Translations under genes and position numbers: made by a program | The notes under the pieces: model-generated | What the model saw: the letters and a program-made list of their open reading frames with translations, nothing else | What the model was told of the DNA's origin: nothing | Databases searched by the model: none | In this document: positions 56,527-64,000 of the stretch, in pieces | Layout of the letters: each line of letters begins with the position of its first letter | Numbering within the stretch: position 1 is the first letter of the stretch | Source of the DNA: Azonexus hydrophilus DSM 23864 | GTDB lineage: Bacteria; Pseudomonadota; Gammaproteobacteria; Burkholderiales; Rhodocyclaceae | NCBI RefSeq assembly: GCF_000429605.1 | Contig: NZ_AUCE01000011.1 | Coordinates: 496,001-560,000 of the forward strand | Direction of reading: 5' to 3' | Length of the DNA stretch: 64,000 nucleotides

Positions 56527-57653
56527 CGCAATTGAAACTGGGATTCATCGGTGGCGGCCTGAATTCCGCTGTCGGTGCTGCGCATTTTACCGCTGTCAGC
56601 ATGGACAGCAGATTTCGGGTAGAGGCTGGCTGTTTCAGCCGGCATGAAGCAATCAATAACAGAACGGCCGAACAATGGAATGTCGCAGCACAGCGGGTCT
56701 ATCCCTCGTGGCAATCCATGCTGGCCGGAGAGGTCGGGCGCCTTGATGCCGTTGTTGTACTGACACCGACGCCTGAACATAAAGCCCCGGTGATTGCCGC
56801 GTTGACGCATGGTTTCCCGGTAATTTGCGAGAAAGCGCTGGCGTCGACAAGTGACGAAGCAAGAGCGATTGATAAAGTAGTCAGGGATGTTGCTGGCTAC
56901 CTGAGCGTGACTTACAACTACACCGGCTATCCGATGGTCAGGGAGTTGAAGGAGATGATACGCCAGGGCAAGTTGGGGCGTATCGAACAGATTCATATCG
57001 AAATGCCGCAGGAGGGCTTCGCCCGCCTCAACCGTGAAGGCAAGCCCATGGTACCCCAGCAGTGGCGCCTGAAAGATGGGGTAATTCCGACGATTTCGCT
57101 TGATCTTGGCGTCCATGTATTGCACATGATCGATTTTTTGACTGGCGAGAAAGCCATTGAGGTAGTTGCAACCCAAAGTCGCCAAGGACGGTTCACGCAA
57201 GTGGTTGATAACACGATGGCGATCATTCGTTATACGAACGATATCGAGTGTGGGGTGTGGTTCAGTAAAGCCGCACTTGGTCACAGAAATGGCCTGAGAG
57301 TTCGCGTATATGGCGCTGAGGGTTCGGTCGAGTGGTTTCAGATGGACCCCGAAGTGCTGATTTACAGTGATAATCGGGGATGCAGGCATCACATTGACCG
57401 GGGTCACAACGATTTGCTGCTTGCTCATGAATCGCGTTACAACCGCTTCAAGTCTGGGCATCCGTCGGGCTTCCTGGAAGCCTTCGCTAATTTATATGCT
57501 GATATCGGTGATGATTTAATGCATCGCAAGAGCGGAAGCGAAAGAGGCTGCGGTTATACCTTTACGGCGCAGGAGGCAATGGAAGGTTTGCGCATATTGG
57601 AAGCAATGACAATTTCGGCGCATGAGCGTCGATGGGTTGAAATTGGAGGATGA
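56523..57653 (+). CDS. Gfo/Idh/MocA-family oxidoreductase
   Basis: A 376-aa NAD(P)-dependent sugar oxidoreductase. The Rossmann start is KLGFIGGGLNSAVGAAHFTAV, with VVVLTPTPEHKAPVIAAL, ICEKALASTSDEARA (the EKP-like EKA line) and DLGVHVLHMIDFLTGE in the dimer domain. In glycan clusters these enzymes oxidise or reduce nucleotide sugars, often at C3. The start is GTG, overlapping the GtrB-type stop. Confidence 0.82.
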   Translation: MTQLKLGFIGGGLNSAVGAAHFTAVSMDSRFRVEAGCFSRHEAINNRTAEQWNVAAQRVYPSWQSMLAGEVGRLDAVVVLTPTPEHKAPVIAALTHGFPVICEKALASTSDEARAIDKVVRDVAGYLSVTYNYTGYPMVRELKEMIRQGKLGRIEQIHIEMPQEGFARLNREGKPMVPQQWRLKDGVIPTISLDLGVHVLHMIDFLTGEKAIEVVATQSRQGRFTQVVDNTMAIIRYTNDIECGVWFSKAALGHRNGLRVRVYGAEGSVEWFQMDPEVLIYSDNRGCRHHIDRGHNDLLLAHESRYNRFKSGHPSGFLEAFANLYADIGDDLMHRKSGSERGCGYTFTAQEAMEGLRILEAMTISAHERRWVEIGG

Positions 57654-57654
57654 G

Positions 57655-58749
57655 ATGCGAATCAATGTGAATGCTCTGACGATCGATGAACCCGTGAGTG
57701 ACCCCCGGGCTATTGCTTTCTGTGAACACTTCTTGAGTGGCGGGGTTCCTCGCTATGTCTTTGGTTGTAATGCATGGGGAAAAAGCATTGCTGATGCTAT
57801 TCATATAGATGGTTTTGTCGATGACTTTTCGAATGATGAATTGTTTTGTGGTCGCAAGGTAATTCGATCATGTGATTTGCCAGTTAATGCGTTTGTTGTT
57901 TCTGCTGTTGTTCTGGGAAGGCCTTTAACTGCTCTCGCTAAAATGAATGAAATTGGGGTTGCTGTTATTGATTATTTTTCATTCAAAAAATACAGTGGCT
58001 TGCCTTTGCGGGTGGTCGATTATTTTCATGGTTGCGCTGAGGATATATTTTCAAACAGGGAGAGATATGATTCGGTTTTTTCTAGGCTCTCTGATCATGA
58101 ATCAAGGCACGTTTTTAGTAAGATAATAAACTTTCGTGTTTCAGAAGATATTCATTGGATGAGTGGGTTCTCGGATGAGCAATATCGTCAGTATTTTGAG
58201 AATTTTCTTTGCTTGAACAGGTCTGGTGAGGTATTTATTGATGTTGGCTCTTACGACGGGAGTACGGCAAAGGAATTCATTGCTCGCTGCGAAAATTATA
58301 AAGCGGTCCATGTTTTTGAGCCAATTTTGTCAAACATGGAGCGTGTTCGTAAAAAATTGTCGAGCTATGATCGTGTTAGCTACTATGAATGTGCTGCATC
58401 AGATAAAGAAGGTGTTATTTGCTTCACATCCGACGGTGCTTCGTCGATGTGTTGTGATGAAGGGGATATGAAGGTCAAGGGGGCTCGTATTGACGAGCTA
58501 ATTAATGAGCCTTGTACCTTTATTAAAATGGATGTTGAGGGTTCAGAGGTCGCTGCAATCAGGGGGGCTTCTAAAACAATTCTTGACCATCATCCTCGAT
58601 TGGCGATAAGTGTTTATCATCGGGCGGATGATTTTTGGCGCATCCCTGACGTGGTTTTTGCCATCCGTGATGATTATGATTTGTTTTTGAGGCATTACAC
58701 GGAGGGGGTTGTTGAAACAGTAATGTTTTTCATGCCAAGGGTCTCTTGA
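57655..58749 (+). CDS. FkbM-family methyltransferase with long N-terminal region
   Basis: A 364-aa protein. The C-terminal FkbM domain (about 195-355) has FIDVGSYDGSTAKEF, VHVFEPILSNMERV, ARIDELINEPCTFIKMDVEGSEVAAIRGA. The N-terminal 190 residues hold a possible Rossmann-like region (VFGCNAWGKSIADAI, then DGFVDDFSNDE), as in sugar-modifying fusions. Its DNA is clearly richer in A and T than the neighbours, and codons differ, suggesting recent transfer. GAGG precedes the ATG. It follows the oxidoreductase by one base and probably modifies its product. Confidence 0.78.
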   Translation: MRINVNALTIDEPVSDPRAIAFCEHFLSGGVPRYVFGCNAWGKSIADAIHIDGFVDDFSNDELFCGRKVIRSCDLPVNAFVVSAVVLGRPLTALAKMNEIGVAVIDYFSFKKYSGLPLRVVDYFHGCAEDIFSNRERYDSVFSRLSDHESRHVFSKIINFRVSEDIHWMSGFSDEQYRQYFENFLCLNRSGEVFIDVGSYDGSTAKEFIARCENYKAVHVFEPILSNMERVRKKLSSYDRVSYYECAASDKEGVICFTSDGASSMCCDEGDMKVKGARIDELINEPCTFIKMDVEGSEVAAIRGASKTILDHHPRLAISVYHRADDFWRIPDVVFAIRDDYDLFLRHYTEGVVETVMFFMPRVS

Positions 58750-58750
58750 T

Positions 58751-59959
58751 ATGAGCACTAATTACCCTCTACTTATGATTGCTGGGGGTGGATACGCAGA
58801 CATCCCCCTGATCCACGCGGCAAAGTCGCTTGGCTATCGAGTGATTACGAGTGGTAATCGTCCCGAAGATATGGGGCATCGTGAGTCTGATCTGTATTGC
58901 CCGGGTGATTTTTCCGATCCGGATGAAATGCTTCGGATCGCAAAGGCGCAGCGGATTGATGCCGTCTGCGCCTGTTGTAACGATTTTTCGGCTATTTCAG
59001 CGGCTTATGTGGCTGAGAAACTTGGCTTGCCGGGGCATGATTCCTACGAGACCGCGCTAACACTGCACCACAAGGACCGGTATAGAAGCTTTGCCGAGCG
59101 AAGCGGGATTCCTACTCCGCGGGCGTGTGGCTTTGTTGATCCGGATGAGGCAGCCGTCGCGATGGAAAAACTTCGCTTCCCGCTGATTGTGAAGCCGGTT
59201 GATCTGACTGGAGGTAAAGGGATCAACCGAGTGGACTCTCGCGCTGAATATATGTCGGCCGTTAAACAGGCTTTTGACAGGTCAAAAAGCAAGCGCATTG
59301 TTGTTGAAGAATTCATTACCGGGACTCGTCACGGATTTTCCGCATTCATCAGCCAGGGACGGGTGGCTTTCCATTTTTGTGATAATGAGCATTATCACCT
59401 TAGCCCCTATCTTGTTTCTGCGGCCTCGACGCCTTCGATTGTGCCGGACAGGGCGGTCGAGGAGTTGATCCGTCAAAGTGAGCGCATTTGCGAATTACTG
59501 GCGCTCAAAGATGGTATTTTTCACGTTCAGTTTATTCTGCACGATGATGAGCCAACAATCATTGAAATCTGTCGCCGCCCGCCCGGGGATCTTTACATAA
59601 AATTGGTTCAGCATGCCACCGGTGTCAATTATCCCGAATGGATCGTTCGGGCCGCGGCAGGATTACCCTGTCCGGATTTGAGGCAGGAAGACATCAAGGG
59701 GTGTTTCGTCAGGCATTGCGTCATGGGGCATTCCGCCGGTCGCCTCCGTGATCTGCGAATCGCTCCGGAAGTCGAAGAACGGATTTTTGATGGGCTGCAT
59801 TGGTGGAGAACGGGCGATTTGGTTCTTGATCCTTCTACCCATAAGCATGGCATTGTGTTTTTGAAATACGACGACGTTGAGCAGATGCGACGCGAAGTTG
59901 ATTCGCTACAGAATGCGATATTCGCGGACGTGGCCCCTTTCTCCGACCAGATTGCCTAA
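58751..59959 (+). CDS. ATP-grasp ligase
   Basis: A 402-aa ATP-grasp enzyme. The N-terminal domain has LLMIAGGGYADIPLIHAAKSLGYRVI, then ATP-binding lines HHKDRYRSFAERSGIPTPRA, FPLIVKPVDLTGGKGINRV and the metal-binding end IFHVQFILHDDEPTIIEICRRPPGDLYIKLVQHATGVN. It couples a carboxylate and an amine through an acyl phosphate. In this cluster it may add an amino acid to an amino sugar; that is inference. It starts one base after the FkbM gene. Confidence 0.83.
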   Translation: MSTNYPLLMIAGGGYADIPLIHAAKSLGYRVITSGNRPEDMGHRESDLYCPGDFSDPDEMLRIAKAQRIDAVCACCNDFSAISAAYVAEKLGLPGHDSYETALTLHHKDRYRSFAERSGIPTPRACGFVDPDEAAVAMEKLRFPLIVKPVDLTGGKGINRVDSRAEYMSAVKQAFDRSKSKRIVVEEFITGTRHGFSAFISQGRVAFHFCDNEHYHLSPYLVSAASTPSIVPDRAVEELIRQSERICELLALKDGIFHVQFILHDDEPTIIEICRRPPGDLYIKLVQHATGVNYPEWIVRAAAGLPCPDLRQEDIKGCFVRHCVMGHSAGRLRDLRIAPEVEERIFDGLHWWRTGDLVLDPSTHKHGIVFLKYDDVEQMRREVDSLQNAIFADVAPFSDQIA

Positions 59960-59974
59960 TGGATTGTTTGGTAA

Positions 59975-60352
59975 ATGCCAGCCAGATTTCATGATTACTT
60001 CTATATCCTCGCCACGATAGCTTTTACAGTCTACGGTCAGCTTGTCCTGAAGTGGAGAATCACACAGTTTCCGCCGATGCCGGCGGATTTCCTGCAGAAA
60101 ATAAAATTCCTGCTCCTGCTGGTTTTCGATCCGGCAATATTCTCCGGATTTGCTGCTGCATTTCTGGCTTCCTTGGCCTGGATGGCGGCGATGACGAAGT
60201 TCGATCTCAGCCACGCCTATCCGTTCATGAGTCTCAACTTTGTCGTCGTGCTATTTCTCAGTGGATTGTTGCTTGGTGAACAACTGACTGTTCAGAAAGC
60301 CCTTGGCGTCAGCCTGATCGTTCTCGGGACCGTAGTCGCCGCGCGCGGCTAG
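59975..60352 (+). CDS. Small four-helix membrane protein, EamA/SMR-type (possible ArnE/ArnF-like flippase)
   Basis: A 125-aa protein with four membrane segments (about 8-25, 44-65, 73-93 and 102-122) and the closing pair SLNFVVVLFLSGLLLGEQLTVQKALGVSLIVLGTVVAARG (EamA hallmark: L-GE--t--k-lG---I--G). ArnE/ArnF of similar size move undecaprenyl-phosphate aminoarabinose. Its setting between a GtrB-type gene and a GT-C-type gene suggests the same job here. Confidence 0.72.
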   Translation: MPARFHDYFYILATIAFTVYGQLVLKWRITQFPPMPADFLQKIKFLLLLVFDPAIFSGFAAAFLASLAWMAAMTKFDLSHAYPFMSLNFVVVLFLSGLLLGEQLTVQKALGVSLIVLGTVVAARG

Positions 60353-60418
60353 GTGCATGCGAGTACCGTCGAGTTGGTTTCCCGTCGCGTTATTCCAATC
60401 ATTTGGTGACTGTTAATT

Positions 60419-61552
60419 GTGAATATTCCTTTCAACAAACCTTACATGACCGGCAAGGAGCTCTATTTCATTGCCGAAGCCAAGTTTGGCAACATGCTGG
60501 CAGGGGATGGGCCATTTACCAAACGCTGTCACAATTGGCTGCAGCAAAACACAGGCAGCTCTAAGGGTTTGCTTACCCATTCCTGCACCGCTGCTTTGGA
60601 AATGGCGGCGCTCTTGCTGGATATCTCGGATGGCGATGAGATCATCATGCCTTCCTATACCTTCGTGTCCACGGCGAATGCTTTCGTATTGCGTGGCGGA
60701 GTTCCCGTTTTTGTCGATGTACGGCACGACACCCTGAATATAGACGAACGCCTGATTGAAGCAGCGATTACCGAGCGTACCAAGGCCATCGTACCGGTTC
60801 ACTACGCCGGGGTTGCCTGCGAAATGGATACGATCCTGCAAATTGCCCAGCGCCACGGAATTGCTGTCGTCGAAGATGCAGCCCAAGGCGTAATGGCGAG
60901 ATACAAGGGGCGTGCCCTGGGAAGTATAGGCAATCTGGGAACCTACAGCTTTCACGAAACAAAGAATGTCATATCCGGCGAGGGAGGGGCATTGCTGGTC
61001 AATGATCCTGATTTGATCCTGCGTGCGGAGATCATTCGAGAAAAGGGAACCGATCGCAGTCGTTTCTTCCGTGGGGAAGTCGATAAATACACCTGGCAGG
61101 AGGTTGGTTCCTCCTTCTTGCCGGGAGAGCTGACGGCAGCATTCCTTTGGGCTCAGTTGGAGGAAGCGGATTCGATTACCAAGGCCCGCCTGGCTCTATG
61201 GCATCGTTACCACGAGCACCTGGCACCGCTGGAGGCCAGCGGACTCATCCGGCGCCCGGTGATTCCCAATGACTGTGAGCATAACGCCCATATGTACTAC
61301 ATTTTGCTGGCGCCAGGCATTGATCGGTGCCGGGTTCTCGATGAGGTTAAGCGAGAAGGTGTAGCTTGTGTATTTCACTACATTCCCCTTCATTCCTCCC
61401 CGGCCGGCCGTCGCCTTGGTCGTGTGAGTGGCAGCCTGGAAGTTACCGACAGTCACGCTGAGCGTCTGATCAGGTTGCCTTTATGGCTGGGTATGACAGA
61501 GCAGGAGCTGGCGCGAGTGGTGGAGATACTCGGAAACGCCGTTCGTCGCTGA
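60419..61552 (+). CDS. wecE: dTDP-4-amino-4,6-dideoxygalactose transaminase-type aminotransferase
   Basis: A 377-aa DegT/DnrJ/EryC1 PLP aminotransferase close to WecE/RffA: start NIPFNKPYMTGKELYFI, then LLTHSCTAALEMAAL, PSYTFVSTANAFVLRGGVPVFVDV, VVEDAAQGVMA and the PLP lysine Lys182 in SFHETKNVISGEGG. It converts dTDP-4-keto-6-deoxyglucose to the 4-amino sugar. The start is GTG; a GGTGA lies nine bases before. The acceptor fate (for example as a lipid-linked amino sugar) is inferred from neighbours. Confidence 0.87.
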   Translation: MNIPFNKPYMTGKELYFIAEAKFGNMLAGDGPFTKRCHNWLQQNTGSSKGLLTHSCTAALEMAALLLDISDGDEIIMPSYTFVSTANAFVLRGGVPVFVDVRHDTLNIDERLIEAAITERTKAIVPVHYAGVACEMDTILQIAQRHGIAVVEDAAQGVMARYKGRALGSIGNLGTYSFHETKNVISGEGGALLVNDPDLILRAEIIREKGTDRSRFFRGEVDKYTWQEVGSSFLPGELTAAFLWAQLEEADSITKARLALWHRYHEHLAPLEASGLIRRPVIPNDCEHNAHMYYILLAPGIDRCRVLDEVKREGVACVFHYIPLHSSPAGRRLGRVSGSLEVTDSHAERLIRLPLWLGMTEQELARVVEILGNAVRR

Positions 61553-61591
61553 GAATCGCTTTATGTCCTTGAGTGGACCGGGGAGTATTTT

Positions 61592-62983
61592 TTGGATCGC
61601 ATGATCGCGCACAAGGACAGGTGGATCGTCACTATCTTCGGCTTGCTGGCTCTGTTGGTCGGCATTCTCTATGCGGTCAAGCCCCTGAATGCCGACGACG
61701 TATATTTTCTGCACCATGCCTGGAGCATGGTGCATTTTGGCGCCACGCCTTATGCCGCCTATCCGTTTCCGGTCGCTCCGGCGATCTTCGGCATGGTGGT
61801 TGGTGGTGCGGGTCTTTACGGCGCCTTGGCGCTGAAGATTCTGGCTTGCGTGATCAGCGTATTCCTGATTTTCAAAATATTTGACCGGGGTGGCTTCTTT
61901 TATCCGCTTATCGGCCTCGTGGTTTTTTATCTGCTGTTGTACAACCGGTTGCTGGACATCCGGCCGGAGATGCTGGCCACGCTGATTTCACTGCTGGTTC
62001 TGTACCTGCTTGCATGTTTTGACAAGCGGGTGCTGGAGAGCGGCGACTGGCTGCTTTTTCTCTGCATTTTCCTGTTGTTTCTCTTGCCTTTCGTGTCGCC
62101 GCGCTACGTTGTGTTTTCGGCGGTGATCGGTTTGTTCATTCTCTTTGCTGGTCGCGCTGGCTTCCTGAAGGTGTTGTTTATCTCACTGCTCAGCATGTGT
62201 CTTGTGCTGTTGCTGGTTTATGGGCTGGCTGGATTTCCGGCGGACGGTCTGAACACTTTCCTGCAGGGGGATACACGAGAGGCCATCGCACTGAAAAACC
62301 GGATCAGGTTGCTGTTCGGGAAAAATGTCCTGGTGGTGTACCTGTTCATTTTTGTCGGCATGCTGATCGCAGTCCGTCATGGGCGGGAGATGCTGCGGCC
62401 CTTGCTGCTTTACCTGGCAGTGACGGGGGCGTATTTCATTTTTTCGCTTTCTCTGGAAAAAATGCCTTTCCGCTATGTTGCCCAGCCGACGGTCCTCCTG
62501 ATCGTGGCGTTCTGTTATTTTGAATTCCTGCGCCCGGTGCCATATAGACTGGATCGGGAGCAGGTGAGGAAAGCTGGTCTTCTGGTCAGGTTTCTGTCGA
62601 TATTCTTCGTCGCGTTGTTCAGCTACCACTTGACCAAGGATATCTTGAAGGAGGGGCGAGCCGTGGTGACCTGGGCTGCGTCGGGCGAAGGCTTGTCTTG
62701 CAAGGGGCTTAAGTACGGTGATTTGATCGGTCGCTATGACCTGAATCCTTTAGAGCAGGTTTGTTTGTCCAGCAGGCTGTGCGACGAGTTTCGCGGTTAC
62801 AAGGTTTTCGTCGATAGTTTCAGAACGCATCCGATCTGCCTTGAAGATCAGTACTCCTCAACGTACTGGCAAGGAAAGCTGGACCGGACAGAATTGATTA
62901 CCGAATTTACCCGGGCTGGCGAGTTGTTCATCATCCAGAATCAAGAGGGAAAAGGGATCTTTCTTTATAAAACTGGCGACTGA
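61592..62983 (+). CDS. Polytopic GT-C-type glycosyltransferase-like protein
   Basis: A 463-aa protein with about ten membrane segments and a C-terminal soluble part (about 370-463). The acidic pair in the first periplasmic loop, LNADDVYFLHHAWSM (about residues 33-47), is typical of GT-C enzymes that use polyprenyl-phosphate sugars. The start is uncertain: TTG at 61592 has GGGGAG six bases upstream, and an ATG lies at 61601. No named family recognised. It likely transfers the sugar loaded by the GtrB-type enzyme. Confidence 0.65.
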   Translation: MDRMIAHKDRWIVTIFGLLALLVGILYAVKPLNADDVYFLHHAWSMVHFGATPYAAYPFPVAPAIFGMVVGGAGLYGALALKILACVISVFLIFKIFDRGGFFYPLIGLVVFYLLLYNRLLDIRPEMLATLISLLVLYLLACFDKRVLESGDWLLFLCIFLLFLLPFVSPRYVVFSAVIGLFILFAGRAGFLKVLFISLLSMCLVLLLVYGLAGFPADGLNTFLQGDTREAIALKNRIRLLFGKNVLVVYLFIFVGMLIAVRHGREMLRPLLLYLAVTGAYFIFSLSLEKMPFRYVAQPTVLLIVAFCYFEFLRPVPYRLDREQVRKAGLLVRFLSIFFVALFSYHLTKDILKEGRAVVTWAASGEGLSCKGLKYGDLIGRYDLNPLEQVCLSSRLCDEFRGYKVFVDSFRTHPICLEDQYSSTYWQGKLDRTELITEFTRAGELFIIQNQEGKGIFLYKTGD

Positions 62984-63075
62984 TCCATGGTGCTCCATTT
63001 TTTTTGGGTTTGTATGTTTGACCGAAGCAATCAAACGTGCTTTGTGGCTAGTCGTTAATATCAAAGGAGCAGTCA

Positions 63076-63678
63076 GTGCGGTTATTGTTGGGACGTATTT
63101 TGCGGATATTTTGGGGGCCAAAAATTCCGACGCTACCCAATGGGGAGAAAAGGCTGCATTTAGGTTGCGGCAAAATCGATCATCCGGGTTTCATAAATGT
63201 TGATGCGATACTGCGTCGCCACGTCCACAAAATTCAAGAAGTCGATCGCTTGAATGCCTTCGCAGATGCCAGTGTTGATCTGGTTTATGCCTGTCATGTT
63301 CTGGAGCACTTCAGTCACCTGGATGTTCCCGATGTGCTTAAGGAGTGGGGGAGAGTGATCAAGAAGGACGGTAGGCTATGCCTCTCTGTTCCTGACTTCG
63401 ACAAGATATTGCATATTTACGAAGAGACAGGAAAGCGTGTGGATGTCATCATCAATGCGTTGATGGGTGGGCAGGAATACGCGTACAACTATCACCGGGT
63501 GATATTCAATCAGGACTATCTGACGGATTTGCTGCTGGCGGCGGGTTTTACCAGCGTCAGGATTTGGCAGCCCGACGATGGAGGTGTCGGACACGATGTA
63601 AATGACTGGTCGAGGCGGCTGTTCAAGGTGGGGGATCGCGCGTATCCGATCAGTTTGAATATCGAAGCGATCAAATAG
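63076..63678 (+). CDS. SAM-dependent methyltransferase (Methyltransf_11-type)
   Basis: A 200-aa methyltransferase, the last gene of the glycan cluster. SAM motif I is KRLHLGCGKIDHPGFINVDA; then SVDLVYACHVLEHFSHLDVPDVLKEWGRVIKKDGRLCLSVPDFD fits class I type 11 enzymes, often found with polysaccharide genes. The start is GTG with AAGGAG six bases upstream. A 92-base gap separates it from the GT-C gene, with no clear terminator. Confidence 0.8.
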   Translation: MRLLLGRILRIFWGPKIPTLPNGEKRLHLGCGKIDHPGFINVDAILRRHVHKIQEVDRLNAFADASVDLVYACHVLEHFSHLDVPDVLKEWGRVIKKDGRLCLSVPDFDKILHIYEETGKRVDVIINALMGGQEYAYNYHRVIFNQDYLTDLLLAAGFTSVRIWQPDDGGVGHDVNDWSRRLFKVGDRAYPISLNIEAIK

Positions 63679-63689
63679 CTCGTTATCGG

Positions 63690-64000
63690 CTAGTGGGCGG
63701 CTTCCCAATTCGGCCCGACCCCCACTTCGACGACCAGTGGCACCTTCAGCTGCGCCACCTGAGTCATCAGGCGCGGTAGCTGCGTGCGGATTTCCACCAG
63801 CTCGGCGTCCGGCACTTCGAGCACCAGTTCATCGTGCACCTGCAGGACCAGTTTCGACTGGCGTGCTGTCTGTTCCAGCCAGCCCTGGACGGCGATCATG
63901 GCAAGCTTGATCAGGTCGGCGGCGGTGCCCTGCATCGGCGCATTGATCGCCGCGCGCTCCGCGGCCTGGCGGCGGTTGCCGTTGCTCGAACGGATTTCCG
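63690..64000 (-). CDS. polA: DNA polymerase I, C-terminal part (cut by window edge)
   Basis: The C-terminal 100 or so residues of family A DNA polymerase. Visible motifs: SSNGNRRQAAERAAINAPMQGTAAD (O-helix-distal region) and motif C, VLQVHDELVLEV with the catalytic Asp-Glu. The gene enters from the right edge of the window and ends 11 bases past the methyltransferase gene, converging on it. The N-terminal nuclease and the rest of the polymerase lie outside. Confidence 0.95.
   Translation of the reverse strand, partial: EIRSSNGNRRQAAERAAINAPMQGTAADLIKLAMIAVQGWLEQTARQSKLVLQVHDELVLEVPDAELVEIRTQLPRLMTQVAQLKVPLVVEVGVGPNWEAAH

Overview
The window reads as a chromosomal segment of a high-GC betaproteobacterium. 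Gene content points to the Rhodocyclales (Dechloromonas/Azonexus/Azoarcus-like): a class I PHA synthase, a LiuR-type leucine catabolism locus, oxygen-independent ubiquinone genes under an FNR-type site, metXW, late cobalamin synthesis with BluB, and a beta-style mreBCD-mrdA-rodA-rlpA order. The taxon is inferred from gene content, not from a marker alignment. I saw no insertion sequence, prophage, CRISPR array, rRNA or tRNA.

Layout. 0-3.4 kb: isovaleryl-CoA dehydrogenase and a hotdog thioesterase behind a LiuR-like MerR regulator with a palindromic operator, then an MBL-fold hydrolase. 3.4-6.1 kb: PHA synthase and an OmpA-type lipoprotein. 6.1-9.5 kb: ubiUVT (anaerobic ubiquinone synthesis) with a perfect FNR box, divergent from a response regulator fused to an anti-sigma-type ATPase. 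9.5-16 kb: cell-shape operon mreB-mreC-mreD-mrdA-rodA-rlpA. 16-19.8 kb: gatC-gatA-lipoprotein-gatB. 19.8-23.3 kb: pyrE/xth and a YqjD/YqjE/YqjK-type membrane cluster. 23.2-26.4 kb: metX-metW-ampG-like operon, apparently controlled by a SAM-II riboswitch followed by an intrinsic terminator. 26.5-32.1 kb: a PilZ-STAS protein with a TonB-dependent receptor, convergent with a periplasmic binding protein and a HAMP-GGDEF-degenerate EAL protein. 32.1-41.6 kb: cobalamin genes in two directions with two cobalamin riboswitches. 41.6-63.7 kb: a long LPS/surface glycan cluster. 63.7 kb to the end: the 3' end of polA.

How the genes work together. The cobalamin block joins corrinoid uptake or binding (two BtuF-type proteins), lower-ligand synthesis (BluB), aminopropanol arm synthesis (CobD, CbiB), cobyric acid synthesis (CobQ) and nucleotide-loop assembly (CobU, CobT, CobS, CobC). 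No corrin-ring genes lie inside the window. The glycan cluster starts with LPS core and lipid A genes (WaaQ-like, WaaG-like, MsbA), runs through many glycosyltransferases, and ends with a set that looks like a periplasmic sugar-addition pathway: polyprenyl-phosphate glycosyltransferase, small SMR/EamA-type membrane protein, WecE-type aminotransferase and GT-C-type transferase. Base composition falls visibly around 57.7-58.7 kb, which suggests recent acquisition of at least one gene there.

The best candidate for an undescribed system is the 26.5-32.1 kb block. A c-di-GMP receptor-type protein is apparently co-transcribed with an outer-membrane TonB receptor, and facing it is a periplasmic binding protein whose gene overlaps that of a membrane GGDEF protein. 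This would make a compact nutrient-sensing c-di-GMP circuit, possibly tied to the neighbouring cobalamin operon.
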